Below, piece after piece: positions 1 to 6,476 of a stretch of 9,314 nucleotides of DNA. Numbering within the stretch: the first letter of the stretch is position 1; each line of letters opens with the position of its first letter. Source of the stretch: Polaromonas sp. (GTDB lineage Bacteria; Pseudomonadota; Gammaproteobacteria; Burkholderiales; Burkholderiaceae_C). The stretch covers positions 1 through 9,314 of the forward strand of contig JAQGMN010000068.1 of NCBI GenBank assembly GCA_028292345.1, written 5' to 3'. Position numbers and translations under genes: made by a program. The notes beneath the pieces are model-generated. The model ran no database searches and was not told the DNA's origin. It was given only the letters and a program-made list of their open reading frames with translations.

Positions 1-1124
1 GCCGCATCATGAACCCGACCAATGCGGTGCTCGAAGCCCGCATGGCGGCGCTCGAAGGCGGGATCGGCGCGCTGGCGGTGGCCTCGGGCATGGCGGCGAT
101 CGCCTATGCCATCCAGACCATCACCGAAACTGGCGACAACATCGTCGCCTCGTCGGCGCTCTACGGCGGCACCTACAACCTGTTCGCCCACACCTTTCCG
201 CAAATGGGCATCGAGGTGCGTTTTGCCGACCCGCGCGACCCGGCTTCGTTCGCGCCGCTGATCGACGCGCGCACCAAGGCGGTGTTTTGCGAATCGGTGG
301 GCAATCCGCTGGGCAATGTGACCGACATTGCGGGTCTGGCTGCCGTCGCGCATGCTGGCGGTGTGCCGCTGATCGTGGACAACACCGTCTCCACCCCCTA
401 CCTGTGCCGGCCTTTCGAGCATGGCGCCGACATCGTTGTGCACGCACTCACCAAGTACCTGGGCGGCCACGGCACGACACTGGGTGGCGTGATCGTGGAC
501 AGCGGCAAGTTCCCTTGGGGCCAGCACAAGGCGCGCTTCAAGCGCCTGAACGAGCCCGACGTGAGCTACCACGGCGTGGTGTACACCGAGGCGCTGGGCG
601 AGGCTGCCTACATCGGCCGGGCGCGCGTCGTGCCGCTGCGCAACATGGGCGCGGCGCTGAGCGCGATGGCCGCTTTCCAGATCCTGCAGGGCATCGAGAC
701 GCTGGCGCTGCGCATGGACCGCATCTGCGACAACGCCCTGGCCATTGCCTATTTCCTGAAGAACCATCCGAAGGTGGCCTGGGTCAACTACGCCGGCCTG
801 CCCGAGCACCGCGACCATGCGCTGGTGCAGCAGTACATGGCCGGCAAGGCGTCGGGCATCATCAGCTTCGGCGTGAAGTCGCCGCTTGACGCGATGGCGG
901 CGGGCTCGCGCTTCCAGGATGCGCTGCAGCTGTTCACCCGGCTGGTCAACATCGGCGACGCCAAGTCGCTGGCCTGCCATCCGGCCTCGACCACGCACCG
1001 CCAGCTCAATCCGGCCGAACTGGCCCGGGCCGGCGTGAGCGTGGACATGGTGCGCCTGTCGGTCGGCATCGAGCACATCGACGACCTGCTGGCCGACCTG
1101 GAGCAGGCGCTGGCGGCGGTCTGA
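1..1124 (+). CDS. metY: O-acetylhomoserine sulfhydrylase (MetY), 5' end cut off by the window
   Basis: This is a PLP-dependent enzyme of the Cys/Met metabolism family. It makes homocysteine from O-acetyl-L-homoserine and sulfide in the cytoplasm (direct sulfhydrylation branch of methionine synthesis). The reading frame is open to the first base and the codons before the ATG at 9 read Arg-Ile, giving the family motif SRIMNPT, so the ATG at 9 is internal. Roughly 55-60 N-terminal residues lie outside the window, judging from a usual length of about 430. Counting from the Met at 9, LIVDNTVSTP (121-130) holds the Asp that contacts the PLP pyridine nitrogen, and ALTKYLGGHGTT (146-157) holds the PLP Schiff-base lysine, K149. 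SALYGGTYNLF (49-59) and the C-terminal VRLSVGIEHIDDL are also typical. The C-terminus is complete. A cystathionine gamma-synthase-like or MetZ assignment is less likely because the substrate-loop sequences fit MetY best. Confidence 0.93.
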   Translation, partial: RIMNPTNAVLEARMAALEGGIGALAVASGMAAIAYAIQTITETGDNIVASSALYGGTYNLFAHTFPQMGIEVRFADPRDPASFAPLIDARTKAVFCESVGNPLGNVTDIAGLAAVAHAGGVPLIVDNTVSTPYLCRPFEHGADIVVHALTKYLGGHGTTLGGVIVDSGKFPWGQHKARFKRLNEPDVSYHGVVYTEALGEAAYIGRARVVPLRNMGAALSAMAAFQILQGIETLALRMDRICDNALAIAYFLKNHPKVAWVNYAGLPEHRDHALVQQYMAGKASGIISFGVKSPLDAMAAGSRFQDALQLFTRLVNIGDAKSLACHPASTTHRQLNPAELARAGVSVDMVRLSVGIEHIDDLLADLEQALAAV

Positions 1125-1168
1125 TGCCCGGCCCCAGCCGGTGACACGGCTGGGAGCGGGCCGGGCAT
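1124..1168 (+). terminator. Long GC-rich hairpin at the metY stop codon, possible terminator
   Basis: A perfect 11-bp inverted repeat (ATGCCCGGCCC at 1124-1134, GGGCCGGGCAT at 1158-1168) encloses a second perfect 5-bp stem (CAGCC 1135-1139, GGCTG 1148-1152) with an 8-nt loop and a 5-nt bulge on the 3' side. The outer stem begins at the last base of the TGA stop codon. There is no T-tract after it, so it is not a textbook intrinsic terminator. It may stop transcription weakly or protect the mRNA 3' end. Confidence 0.5.
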
Positions 1169-1330
1169 TGACAAGGCGCATGCGCTGATAGCGTTCCGGC
1201 AGGTGTGGGGCCTCCAGGCTGCGCGGCCGGTCAGCGCCATCCCAGGCGGGCACGCTGCCAGAGCGCAGGCCGGGAAACTCAGCCTTGCGCACCCCGACCC
1301 GTCGGATGCTTCCTACTTTTCAAAGGCCCC

Positions 1331-1362
1331 CAAGCCGACGGCCAGGCCGATTGGCCGGCTTG
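1331..1362 (+). other. Imperfect inverted repeat in the leader region of the KGG gene
   Basis: CAAGCC (1331-1336) pairs with GGCTTG (1357-1362), and inside it GGCCA (1340-1344) pairs with TGGCC (1352-1356), with a 3-nt bulge. The element ends 42 nt before the ATG at 1405. It could be an operator or an mRNA leader hairpin. The rest of the 1169-1404 gap shows no convincing sigma-70 promoter or gene. Confidence 0.35.
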
Positions 1363-1404
1363 CAAACTGGTGTCTCCTTTTCTACCAACGACATCAGGAA
1401 ACCC

Positions 1405-1650
1405 ATGCCCAACAATCGAGACACTTCCCAGGATACCGACAGCCCCAGCCAGCGCCAGGCCACCAGCCGTCGCGGCTTTGCTTCCATGGACCCCGAGCGG
1501 CAGCGCCAGATCGCCAGCCGGGGGGGCAAGGCGGCCCATGCCAGCGGCAATGCGCACCAGTTCAATGCCACCGAAGCGCGTGAAGCCGGACGCAAGGGCG
1601 GGCTGGCCGGCCGCCGCTCTGCGTCCTCCGAGTCCAAACCGCAGACCTGA
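1405..1650 (+). CDS. KGG-repeat stress protein (con-10/GsiB-like), 81 aa
   Basis: This small, very hydrophilic, Arg/Ala/Gly-rich protein carries the KGG motif (stress-induced bacterial acidophilic repeat). The first unit, residues 24-45, reads GFASMDPERQRQIASRGGKA and on to AAH. The second, residues 53-66, reads FNATEAREAGRKGG. Such proteins are probably cytosolic, disordered, hydrophilin-like and associated with general stress or desiccation; their biochemical activity is unknown. The start at 1405 is chosen because AGGAA (1396-1400) lies just upstream and because the in-frame extension to 1285 is not KGG-like and runs through the leader hairpin. The next gene begins 32 nt downstream on the same strand, so the two may share a transcript. 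Confidence 0.85.
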   Translation: MPNNRDTSQDTDSPSQRQATSRRGFASMDPERQRQIASRGGKAAHASGNAHQFNATEAREAGRKGGLAGRRSASSESKPQT

Positions 1651-1682
1651 CAGGCGCTTCAACCCTTGAACGAAACGATTTC

Positions 1683-2003
1683 ATGCAGGTGTTGAGGATA
1701 TTCAGCCAATTCGATGCGGCTGAAAAAGCGCGTCATGCTTTGCTGGAGGCGGGCTTTGAACCCGACAGCGTGGAGTTGGTTACGAGGGCCGATGAGGCTG
1801 GCGGAGTGCAGGGCAATTTCGTGGCGGGAAATGCCAAGCAAGGCGCGGCGGCTGATGGCAACTATGAGGCCAACTTCAAGAATGTCTCCTATGGCGGCAT
1901 TCATCTTTTGTCCGCTTTTGCAGCCAGCGCGGATGCGGCAGGCCATGCCATCGCGATCATGGAGCAATTCGGTGGCCACGATATGGATGGCGGCGCGACC
2001 TGA
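1683..2003 (+). CDS. Small conserved-type protein of unknown function, probably stress-associated, 106 aa
   Basis: I recognise the general type (small proteins found near stress genes in Burkholderiales, faintly like the YflT/general-stress fold) but cannot name a characterised homologue. The two halves show a similar strand-helix pattern: residues 3-25 (a hydrophobic strand, a DAA-rich helix, then AGF) and residues 73-98 (a GIHLLSAF strand, a DAAGHAIAI helix, then FGG). This suggests a duplicated or ferredoxin-like fold. The middle, residues 36-70, is polar and rich in Gly, Asn and Ala, with VQGNF. It has no signal peptide or membrane segment, so it is probably cytosolic. The Shine-Dalgarno is weak. 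It lies 32 nt after the KGG gene, which supports a shared stress role. Functional assignment is inference. Confidence 0.75.
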   Translation: MQVLRIFSQFDAAEKARHALLEAGFEPDSVELVTRADEAGGVQGNFVAGNAKQGAAADGNYEANFKNVSYGGIHLLSAFAASADAAGHAIAIMEQFGGHDMDGGAT

Positions 2004-2029
2004 ACGTCCCCTACCCTGACGCTGCAGGA

Positions 2030-2045
2030 GTTGCATGCTTGCAAC
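2030..2045 (+). other. Small perfect hairpin between the stress genes and ompW
   Basis: GTTGCA (2030-2035) and TGCAAC (2040-2045) form a perfect 6-bp stem with a 4-nt loop. It lies 27 nt after the preceding stop codon and has no T-tract. It may be a weak 3'-end structure or chance. Confidence 0.3.
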
Positions 2046-2072
2046 ACTGGGAGCCCGTAGCGCTGTACTTCC

Positions 2073-2086
2073 TTGATCTGGGGCAA
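2073..2086 (+). promoter_or_regulatory. Upstream FNR/Anr-like box
   Basis: TTGATCTGGGGCAA matches the FNR/Anr consensus TTGAT-N4-ATCAA at 8 of 10 defined positions, with a perfect left half-site. It is centred 49 bp upstream of the second box at 2122-2135, which puts it near -90.5 relative to the predicted ompW start site. It could be an auxiliary or repressing site for the oxygen-sensing regulator. Confidence 0.45.
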
Positions 2087-2121
2087 GCACAGCCGATGCA
2101 ATAAAAGCCCCTCTTCAAGGG

Positions 2122-2163
2122 TTGCGCCAAATCAAGCTTGTTGCCCAGGTGAGGGCGTTTAAT
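2122..2163 (+). promoter_or_regulatory. Candidate class II FNR/Anr-dependent promoter of ompW
   Basis: The box TTGCGCCAAATCAA (2122-2135) matches TTGAT-N4-ATCAA at 8 of 10 positions, with a perfect right half-site. Exactly 22 bp after it lies TTTAAT (2158-2163), which matches the -10 consensus at 5 of 6 positions. With transcription starting near 2170, the box centre falls at -41.5, the classical position for FNR acting as a class II activator. No good -35 hexamer sits at the normal spacing, as expected for an activator-dependent promoter. The leader to the ATG at 2205 would be about 35 nt. Confidence 0.6.
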
Positions 2164-2204
2164 AAAAACCGGGAATGTTCCCTGGCCTTTATTCGCTGCC
2201 CATC

Positions 2205-2804
2205 ATGAAAAAACAACTCATCGCCGCCGCCATCCTGTCCACCCTGTTGTCGGGTGCCGCATTTGCACAGCAAACCACCGAAGGTCCCTGGATGGTGCGT
2301 GCCCGCGCGGTGCATCTGGACAGCGACAACGGCGACAGCACCGGCCTGGGCCTGTCGATGAACAACAAATGGATTCCCGAGGTGGATGTCAGCTATTTCT
2401 TCAGCCCGAACCTGGCCGTTGAACTGATCCTGACCGTGCCCCAAAAGCAGACCCTGACTTCCAGCGCCCTGAATGCCAGGGTCGGCACCTTCAAGCACCT
2501 GCCGCCCACGCTGCTGGCGCAGTACCACTTTCCGATGAACGGTTTCAAGCCTTATGTGGGCGCCGGCATCAACTACACGCGCTTCAGCTCCGTGGACCTG
2601 CTCCCCGGCGTCACCATGGACAAGGACAGCTGGGGCGGAGCCCTGCAAGTCGGCGTGGACATTCCGCTGAGCAAGAGCCTGTACCTCAACCTGGACCTGA
2701 AAAAGGTCATGATCCGCACCGATGTGAAGGTGTCAGGCAACAAGATCGGTGAATTCAAGGCCGATCCGCTGCTGTTCGGCGTGGGCCTGGGCTGGCGCTT
2801 CTAA
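2205..2804 (+). CDS. ompW: OmpW-family outer membrane protein, 199 aa
   Basis: This is an eight-stranded beta-barrel porin-like protein of the outer membrane, a family linked to passage of small hydrophobic or charged compounds. Residues 1-21 form a Sec signal peptide (MKKQ, a hydrophobic core, cleavage after AFA). Family hallmarks are GPWMVRARAVHL (27-38), HLPPTLLAQYHF, KPYVGAGINYTRF and a C-terminal Trp-Arg-Phe, the aromatic end needed for barrel assembly. The ATG at 2205 is preferred over the in-frame ATG at 2175 because it starts the signal peptide directly and because the predicted transcription start (about 2170) would leave only about 5 nt before 2175. The Shine-Dalgarno is poor. OmpW genes in enterobacteria are reported to respond to FNR, which fits the promoter here. 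It is monocistronic, closed by a strong terminator. Confidence 0.93.
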   Translation: MKKQLIAAAILSTLLSGAAFAQQTTEGPWMVRARAVHLDSDNGDSTGLGLSMNNKWIPEVDVSYFFSPNLAVELILTVPQKQTLTSSALNARVGTFKHLPPTLLAQYHFPMNGFKPYVGAGINYTRFSSVDLLPGVTMDKDSWGGALQVGVDIPLSKSLYLNLDLKKVMIRTDVKVSGNKIGEFKADPLLFGVGLGWRF

Positions 2805-2830
2805 GTTCTGCCACCCAGAACAGCTTCTAC

Positions 2831-2867
2831 AAAGCCCTGTCGCGCATTGGCGCGGCAGGGCTTTTTT
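2831..2867 (+). terminator. Strong rho-independent terminator after ompW
   Basis: AAGCCCTG-T-CGCGC (2832-2845) pairs with GCGCG-G-CAGGGCTT (2850-2863) around an ATTG loop, a 14-bp stem with one T-G wobble. A run of six T follows (2862-2867). Just before it, directly after the ompW stop, a second perfect hairpin occurs (GTTCTG 2805-2810, CAGAAC 2816-2821). Confidence 0.93.
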
Positions 2868-2936
2868 GCTGCCCGCCGCCCGCCCTGCACGGTCCCGGCC
2901 TGCCGGCCCGCGTGCCGCCACCGGCCGCCGAGCGGC

Positions 2937-2942
2937 TAGACT
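2937..2942 (+). promoter_or_regulatory. Possible -10 box for a leaderless DUF445 transcript
   Basis: TAGACT matches TATAAT at 4 of 6 positions and ends 7 nt before the ATG at 2950, so transcription would start at or next to the start codon. No Shine-Dalgarno is visible in the GC-rich stretch 2869-2949, which agrees with a leaderless mRNA. There is no clear -35 element. Confidence 0.35.
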
Positions 2943-2949
2943 GCCCGGC

Positions 2950-4239
2950 ATGCCGTCTTCTTCCGACCTTCAAAAGCAACTCGATTCCGCCGAGGATGCC
3001 TTGCGGCGCGCCCGGCTGCGGACCATGCAGCGCGTGGCCGGCGGCCTGCTGCTGCTGGCCTTCGGCGTGTTTTGCCTGGCCCGCAGCCTGCTTGGGCTTC
3101 ACCCGGCCTGGGGCTATGTGTCGGCCTTCGCCGAAGCGGCCATGGTCGGGGCGGTGGCCGACTGGTTTGCCGTGGTGGCGCTGTTCCGGCATCCGCTGGG
3201 TATTCCGGTGTGGCACACGGCCATCATTCCGAACAGCAAGGACGGCATCGGCCGCAACCTGGGTCAATTCGTCGAAAGCCATTTCATCACCGAGCAGGGC
3301 ATTGCCGAGCGCATCCGCCAGGCCAATCCCGCCGGTTTGCTGGGCGCCTGGCTGCTGGCGCCCGGCCATTCCGACCAGCTGGGGCTGGCCCTGGCCAAGG
3401 CCGCCCGGGTGGTGCTCAATGCCCTGGACCATGAGGCCATGCGCCTGCTGGTCCAGGGTGCCGCCACCCGGCAGCTGTCGCAGTTCGACCTTGCTTCCAA
3501 CGCGGGAAAACTGATTGACCTGCTGGTGGCCGGGGGCAGCCACCAGCCATTGCTCGACAGCGTGCTGCGGGAACTCTCCCGCTACCTGGACGAGGAAAAA
3601 AACCAGCAGCAGGCCATCGACTTCCTGATTGCAGCGTTCGGCGTCGAGAATGTGTTCTACAAGGTGGGCAGCGCCGCGATAGGCCCGCGGGCGCTGCGCT
3701 CGCTTGCCAGGTCGGCCCATGAGGTGCTGCTCGACCCCGTCCATCCGGCCCGGGCGCGTTTTACGGGCTTGGTGCAGGAGTTTGTGCTGCACCTGAAGGA
3801 CGATCCGGCATGGCATCAGTTCATCGCCCGCCACCAGCGGGAAACGCTCGCCAATGCCCGTGTGCAGGACTTGCTGGGCAGCCTGTGGGGCGTTATCAAG
3901 GACCGGCTCCTCGATGACCTGGACCGGGACGAGCCGGCCACGGCCCGGCAGGTGGCGATGCTGGCCGGCAAGGTCGGCGATGCGCTGGCGAACGATGCGC
4001 GGCTGGTCGAGGGGATCAACCGCGCGTTTGAGGCGGGCAGCGTCCTGCTGGTGCGCAACCACCGGGGCGAGGTGGGCCAGTTCATCGAGGTGCAACTGGC
4101 CCGTTGGAGCCGCGAGGAAATGAGCGACCGCATCGAACTGGCCATCGGCCGCGACCTGCAGTTCATCCGCATCAACGGCACGCTGGTCGGCGGGCTGGTG
4201 GGGCTGGCCATCTACACGGTGACCCGGCTGCTGGGCTGA
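2950..4239 (+). CDS. DUF445 family membrane protein (YjiN-like), 429 aa
   Basis: This is an inner-membrane protein of the DUF445 family, whose molecular function is not established. Hydrophobic segments lie at about residues 29-49 and 57-78 near the N-terminus and about 408-429 at the C-terminus. The long middle is soluble, helical and charged, so the protein probably anchors at both ends. The family signature runs from about 62 to 105: GAVADWFAVVALFRHPLG, then IPVWHTAIIPNSKDGIGRNL. The length agrees with E. coli YjiN (about 426 aa). The start at 2950 is chosen because the longer in-frame extension to 2749 overlaps the ompW end and its terminator and is not conserved-looking. It appears to be a single-gene transcript, with a weak terminator-like hairpin after the stop. 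Confidence 0.88.
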   Translation: MPSSSDLQKQLDSAEDALRRARLRTMQRVAGGLLLLAFGVFCLARSLLGLHPAWGYVSAFAEAAMVGAVADWFAVVALFRHPLGIPVWHTAIIPNSKDGIGRNLGQFVESHFITEQGIAERIRQANPAGLLGAWLLAPGHSDQLGLALAKAARVVLNALDHEAMRLLVQGAATRQLSQFDLASNAGKLIDLLVAGGSHQPLLDSVLRELSRYLDEEKNQQQAIDFLIAAFGVENVFYKVGSAAIGPRALRSLARSAHEVLLDPVHPARARFTGLVQEFVLHLKDDPAWHQFIARHQRETLANARVQDLLGSLWGVIKDRLLDDLDRDEPATARQVAMLAGKVGDALANDARLVEGINRAFEAGSVLLVRNHRGEVGQFIEVQLARWSREEMSDRIELAIGRDLQFIRINGTLVGGLVGLAIYTVTRLLG

Positions 4240-4249
4240 GAGATTGCTT

Positions 4250-4271
4250 CCGGCTGGGGCACGCCGGTTTT
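4250..4271 (+). terminator. Weak terminator-like hairpin after the DUF445 gene
   Basis: CCGGC (4250-4254) pairs with GCCGG (4263-4267), followed by TTTT (4268-4271). An alternative pairing of GCTGG (4253-4257) with CCAGC (4273-4277) is also possible. The stem is short and the T-tract brief, so efficiency is doubtful. Confidence 0.4.
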
Positions 4272-4287
4272 GCCAGCTCCATGCCAT

Positions 4288-4341
4288 GCTATGTTTTATA
4301 TAGCTGGAAGCGACCGCGCTTCATGCGCAAAAGGCTTATTT
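4288..4341 (+). repeat. Interspersed intergenic repeat, copy 1 (TATAGCT type)
   Basis: The AT-rich block GTTTTATATAGCT is followed by a perfect 6-bp hairpin (GAAGCG 4307-4312, ACCG loop, CGCTTC 4317-4322) and then ATGCGCAAAAGGCTTATTT. Copy 2 at 6477-6530 aligns without gaps from TATAGCT onward: the 17-nt central segment differs, while the last 19 nt match at 14 positions. Similar elements are, to my recollection, abundant between genes in Polaromonas, Rhodoferax and relatives. The rest of the 4240-4457 gap shows no gene. Confidence 0.65.
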
Positions 4342-4457
4342 CGCTTCTTTACACATGATCTTCTCATGCCGTGGCCTGGAATCTGAGCGGCGCCCTGGTG
4401 CCGGGCCGTTGCGGCAGCCGCCACCGGCCATTCGGCTTTTTGAGAGGCGATGCCTGC

Positions 4458-5189
4458 TCAGGCGCTGCAGCCGAGCAGGATCTGGACCAGGGCCGCCGGC
4501 TCGCTGACCATCGGGTCATGGCCGGTTTGCAGCTCAATGTATTGCGCCTTGGGCAGCCAGGCGCCATTCCAGAACAGCGGGTCGCGCGCCCGAAGGCGGC
4601 TCGGCGCGATGGTCGCCAGCGCGGGCTGCGTGCAGTTGACAAAGGTGCGCGGCACAGCGGCGACGCGCTGCGCGTCGAACTGCAGCGGCGCCTGGTAGGT
4701 GTTGCCGGGGTGCGGCGTCTGGCGGCGCTGGACCCATTCGCGGTCGGCATCCTTGAGGCCGAACACCTCCGGGTCGGGCGGCGGAAAGCTGAAATGCCGC
4801 GACGACTGGGCAGCGGCCAGGCGCTGCTGCTGCGTGGCGCTGGATTGCGTGCTGCTCCAGCTTTCGCCAGGCCGGGGCAGCACCGCATCGACATACACCA
4901 GGTGCCTGAGGCGCTGGCCCATGCGGTCGGCCACCGCCGTGCCGATCATGCCGGCATAGGAATGCACGGCGAGCACCACATCGGCCAGTTCTTCGGCCTC
5001 GATCAGGTTGAGCACGTCGTCGATGTGCGTGTCCAGCGTGATGGCGGGCGACAGCAGGTGGGCGCGCTCGCCCAGGCCGGTCAGCGTGACCGCATGCACC
5101 CGGTGGCCCTCTTTTTGCAGCGCCGCCGTCACCCGCTGCCAGCACCAGCCGCCGTGCCACGCGCCATGCACCAGGACAAAATTGGCCAT
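4458..5189 (-). CDS. Alpha/beta-hydrolase, esterase-like, 243 aa
   Basis: This is a cytosolic alpha/beta-hydrolase fold protein resembling the methylesterase/hydroxynitrile-lyase-like group; the substrate is unknown. Residues 4-17 (FVLVHGAWHGGWCW) hold the HGAW oxyanion-hole motif. AVHSYAG (74-80) is the nucleophile elbow with S77. TGHDPMVSEP (222-231) supplies the catalytic H224. The usual acidic residue after strand 6 is not obvious: the segment there reads VNCTQPALATI (184-194). Asp may be supplied elsewhere, for example D203. The start at 5189 is supported by AGGTGA (minus strand, 5199-5194), 4 nt before it, and by the TGATG overlap with the stop codon of the upstream CoA-transferase, implying translational coupling. 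The same frame stays open further upstream only as a shadow of the transferase gene. Confidence 0.9.
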   Translation of the reverse strand: MANFVLVHGAWHGGWCWQRVTAALQKEGHRVHAVTLTGLGERAHLLSPAITLDTHIDDVLNLIEAEELADVVLAVHSYAGMIGTAVADRMGQRLRHLVYVDAVLPRPGESWSSTQSSATQQQRLAAAQSSRHFSFPPPDPEVFGLKDADREWVQRRQTPHPGNTYQAPLQFDAQRVAAVPRTFVNCTQPALATIAPSRLRARDPLFWNGAWLPKAQYIELQTGHDPMVSEPAALVQILLGCSA

Positions 5190-6436
5190 CAGATCACCTG
5201 TGTATTTTTCAGTTCCAGCAATTGCGCCTCGGAATAGTTCAGCACCTCGCGCAGCACTTCCCCGGTGTGCTGGCCGAGCAGCGGCGGCGGCAGGCCGCCC
5301 CGGCCGGGTTCGCGCACCGGCGTGGCGCTGAGCTTGATCGGGCTGGCCACCAGCGGCAGGTCGCTTTTGAACGGATGCGGCCAGTGCGTGACCATGCCCC
5401 GCGCTTCGATCTGCGGGTCGGCAAACACCTCGGCCAGGTTGTTGATGGCGCCGCATGGCACCTTGGCGCCTTCCAGGGCGGCCAGCCAGTCGGCCTTGCC
5501 GCGCAGCTTCATGACGCTTTCCAGAATCGGCACCAGCTGCCCCCGATTCTGCACCCGGTCGCGGTTGCGGGCAAACAGCGGATTCACGCCCAGCTCGGGA
5601 ATGCCGGCGACCTGGCAGAACTTGAGGTACTGCGCGTCGTTGCCTACCGCCAGGATGAGGTATTCCTTGCTGCCGTCGGCCGCGGGCGCGACCTCGAACA
5701 CCTGGTAGGGCACGATGTTCTGGTGCGCATTGCCGACGCGCTGCGGCACCTTGCCGCTGACCAGGTAGTTGGCGCCCAGGTTGGCCAGCATGGCGACCTG
5801 CGTGTCGAGCAGCGCCATGTCCACCTGCTGGCCTTCGCCGGTTTTCTCGGCATGGCGAAGCGCGGCCAGGATGCCGACGGTGGCATACATGCCGGTCATC
5901 AGGTCGGCCACGGCGACGCCGACCTTCTGCGGCCCGCCGCCGAGGTCGTCGCGCTCGCCGGTCACGCTCATCAGCCCGCCCATGCCCTGAATCGCATAGT
6001 CGTAGCCGGCGCGCTCGGCATACGGGCCGTTCTGGCCGAAGCCGGTGACCGAGCAGTACACCAGGCGCGGGTTCAAGGCCTTCAGCGAGGCATAGTCCAG
6101 GCCGTAGCGCGCCATGTCGCCGACCTTGAAGTTCTCGACGAACACGTCGCAATGCAGGACCAGTTCGCGGATCAAGGCCTGGCCGGCGGGCCGGGCAATG
6201 TCGCAGGTCACCGAGCGCTTGTTGCGGTTGGCGCCGAGGTAATACGCCGCTTCATGCGTTTCCGCGCCGTCGTCGTTTTTCAGGAACGGCGGCCCCCAGG
6301 TGCGGGTGTCGTCGCCGCTGCCGGGGCGCTCGATTTTGATGACGTCGGCCCCCAGGTCGGCCAGCGTCTGGGTACACCACGGGCCCGCGAGGACGCGGGA
6401 CAGATCGAGAATGCGGATGCCTTGGAGAGAGTTCAT
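5189..6436 (-). CDS. CaiB/BaiF-type (class III) CoA-transferase, 415 aa
   Basis: The protein moves CoA between acyl-CoA and a carboxylic acid through enzyme-bound anhydride and thioester intermediates, in the cytosol as an interlocked dimer. Family marks are LQGIRILDLSRVLAGPW (4-20), LADLGADVIKIERPGSGDDT (25-44), NRNKRSVTCDI, and the segment VAVADLMTGMYA (174-185) with the catalytic aspartate D178. The G-rich loop GYDYAIQGMGGLMSVTG (144-160) is also typical. The length is normal for the family (about 400). The actual acid pair cannot be read from sequence; formyl-CoA, succinyl-CoA:dicarboxylate and similar transferases all look like this. It heads a two-gene unit with the hydrolase, pointing to breakdown of an organic acid or ester. 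The start follows TAAGG closely. Confidence 0.92.
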   Translation of the reverse strand: MNSLQGIRILDLSRVLAGPWCTQTLADLGADVIKIERPGSGDDTRTWGPPFLKNDDGAETHEAAYYLGANRNKRSVTCDIARPAGQALIRELVLHCDVFVENFKVGDMARYGLDYASLKALNPRLVYCSVTGFGQNGPYAERAGYDYAIQGMGGLMSVTGERDDLGGGPQKVGVAVADLMTGMYATVGILAALRHAEKTGEGQQVDMALLDTQVAMLANLGANYLVSGKVPQRVGNAHQNIVPYQVFEVAPAADGSKEYLILAVGNDAQYLKFCQVAGIPELGVNPLFARNRDRVQNRGQLVPILESVMKLRGKADWLAALEGAKVPCGAINNLAEVFADPQIEARGMVTHWPHPFKSDLPLVASPIKLSATPVREPGRGGLPPPLLGQHTGEVLREVLNYSEAQLLELKNTQVI

Positions 6437-6476
6437 GGCCTTATTTTGCCTGCGTATCAGGACGACGCGGAAAGCT

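Noticed and set aside
1125..1315. A minus-strand frame with high GC at third positions running from the metY-KGG gap into metY.
   Set aside because: No start codon with a ribosome-binding site, and it continues only as a shadow of metY. High-GC genomes give many such frames.
2827..4287. A 486-codon minus-strand open frame opposite the DUF445 gene.
   Set aside because: It is rich in Gln, His, Gly and Arg, the usual composition of an antisense shadow in GC-rich DNA, and the plus strand encodes a recognised family.
4458..6152. Reading the hydrolase as the end of a 564-residue fusion protein.
   Set aside because: The upstream 320 residues are an Arg/Gly/Ala-rich shadow of the CoA-transferase; a good ribosome-binding site and start lie at the hydrolase itself.
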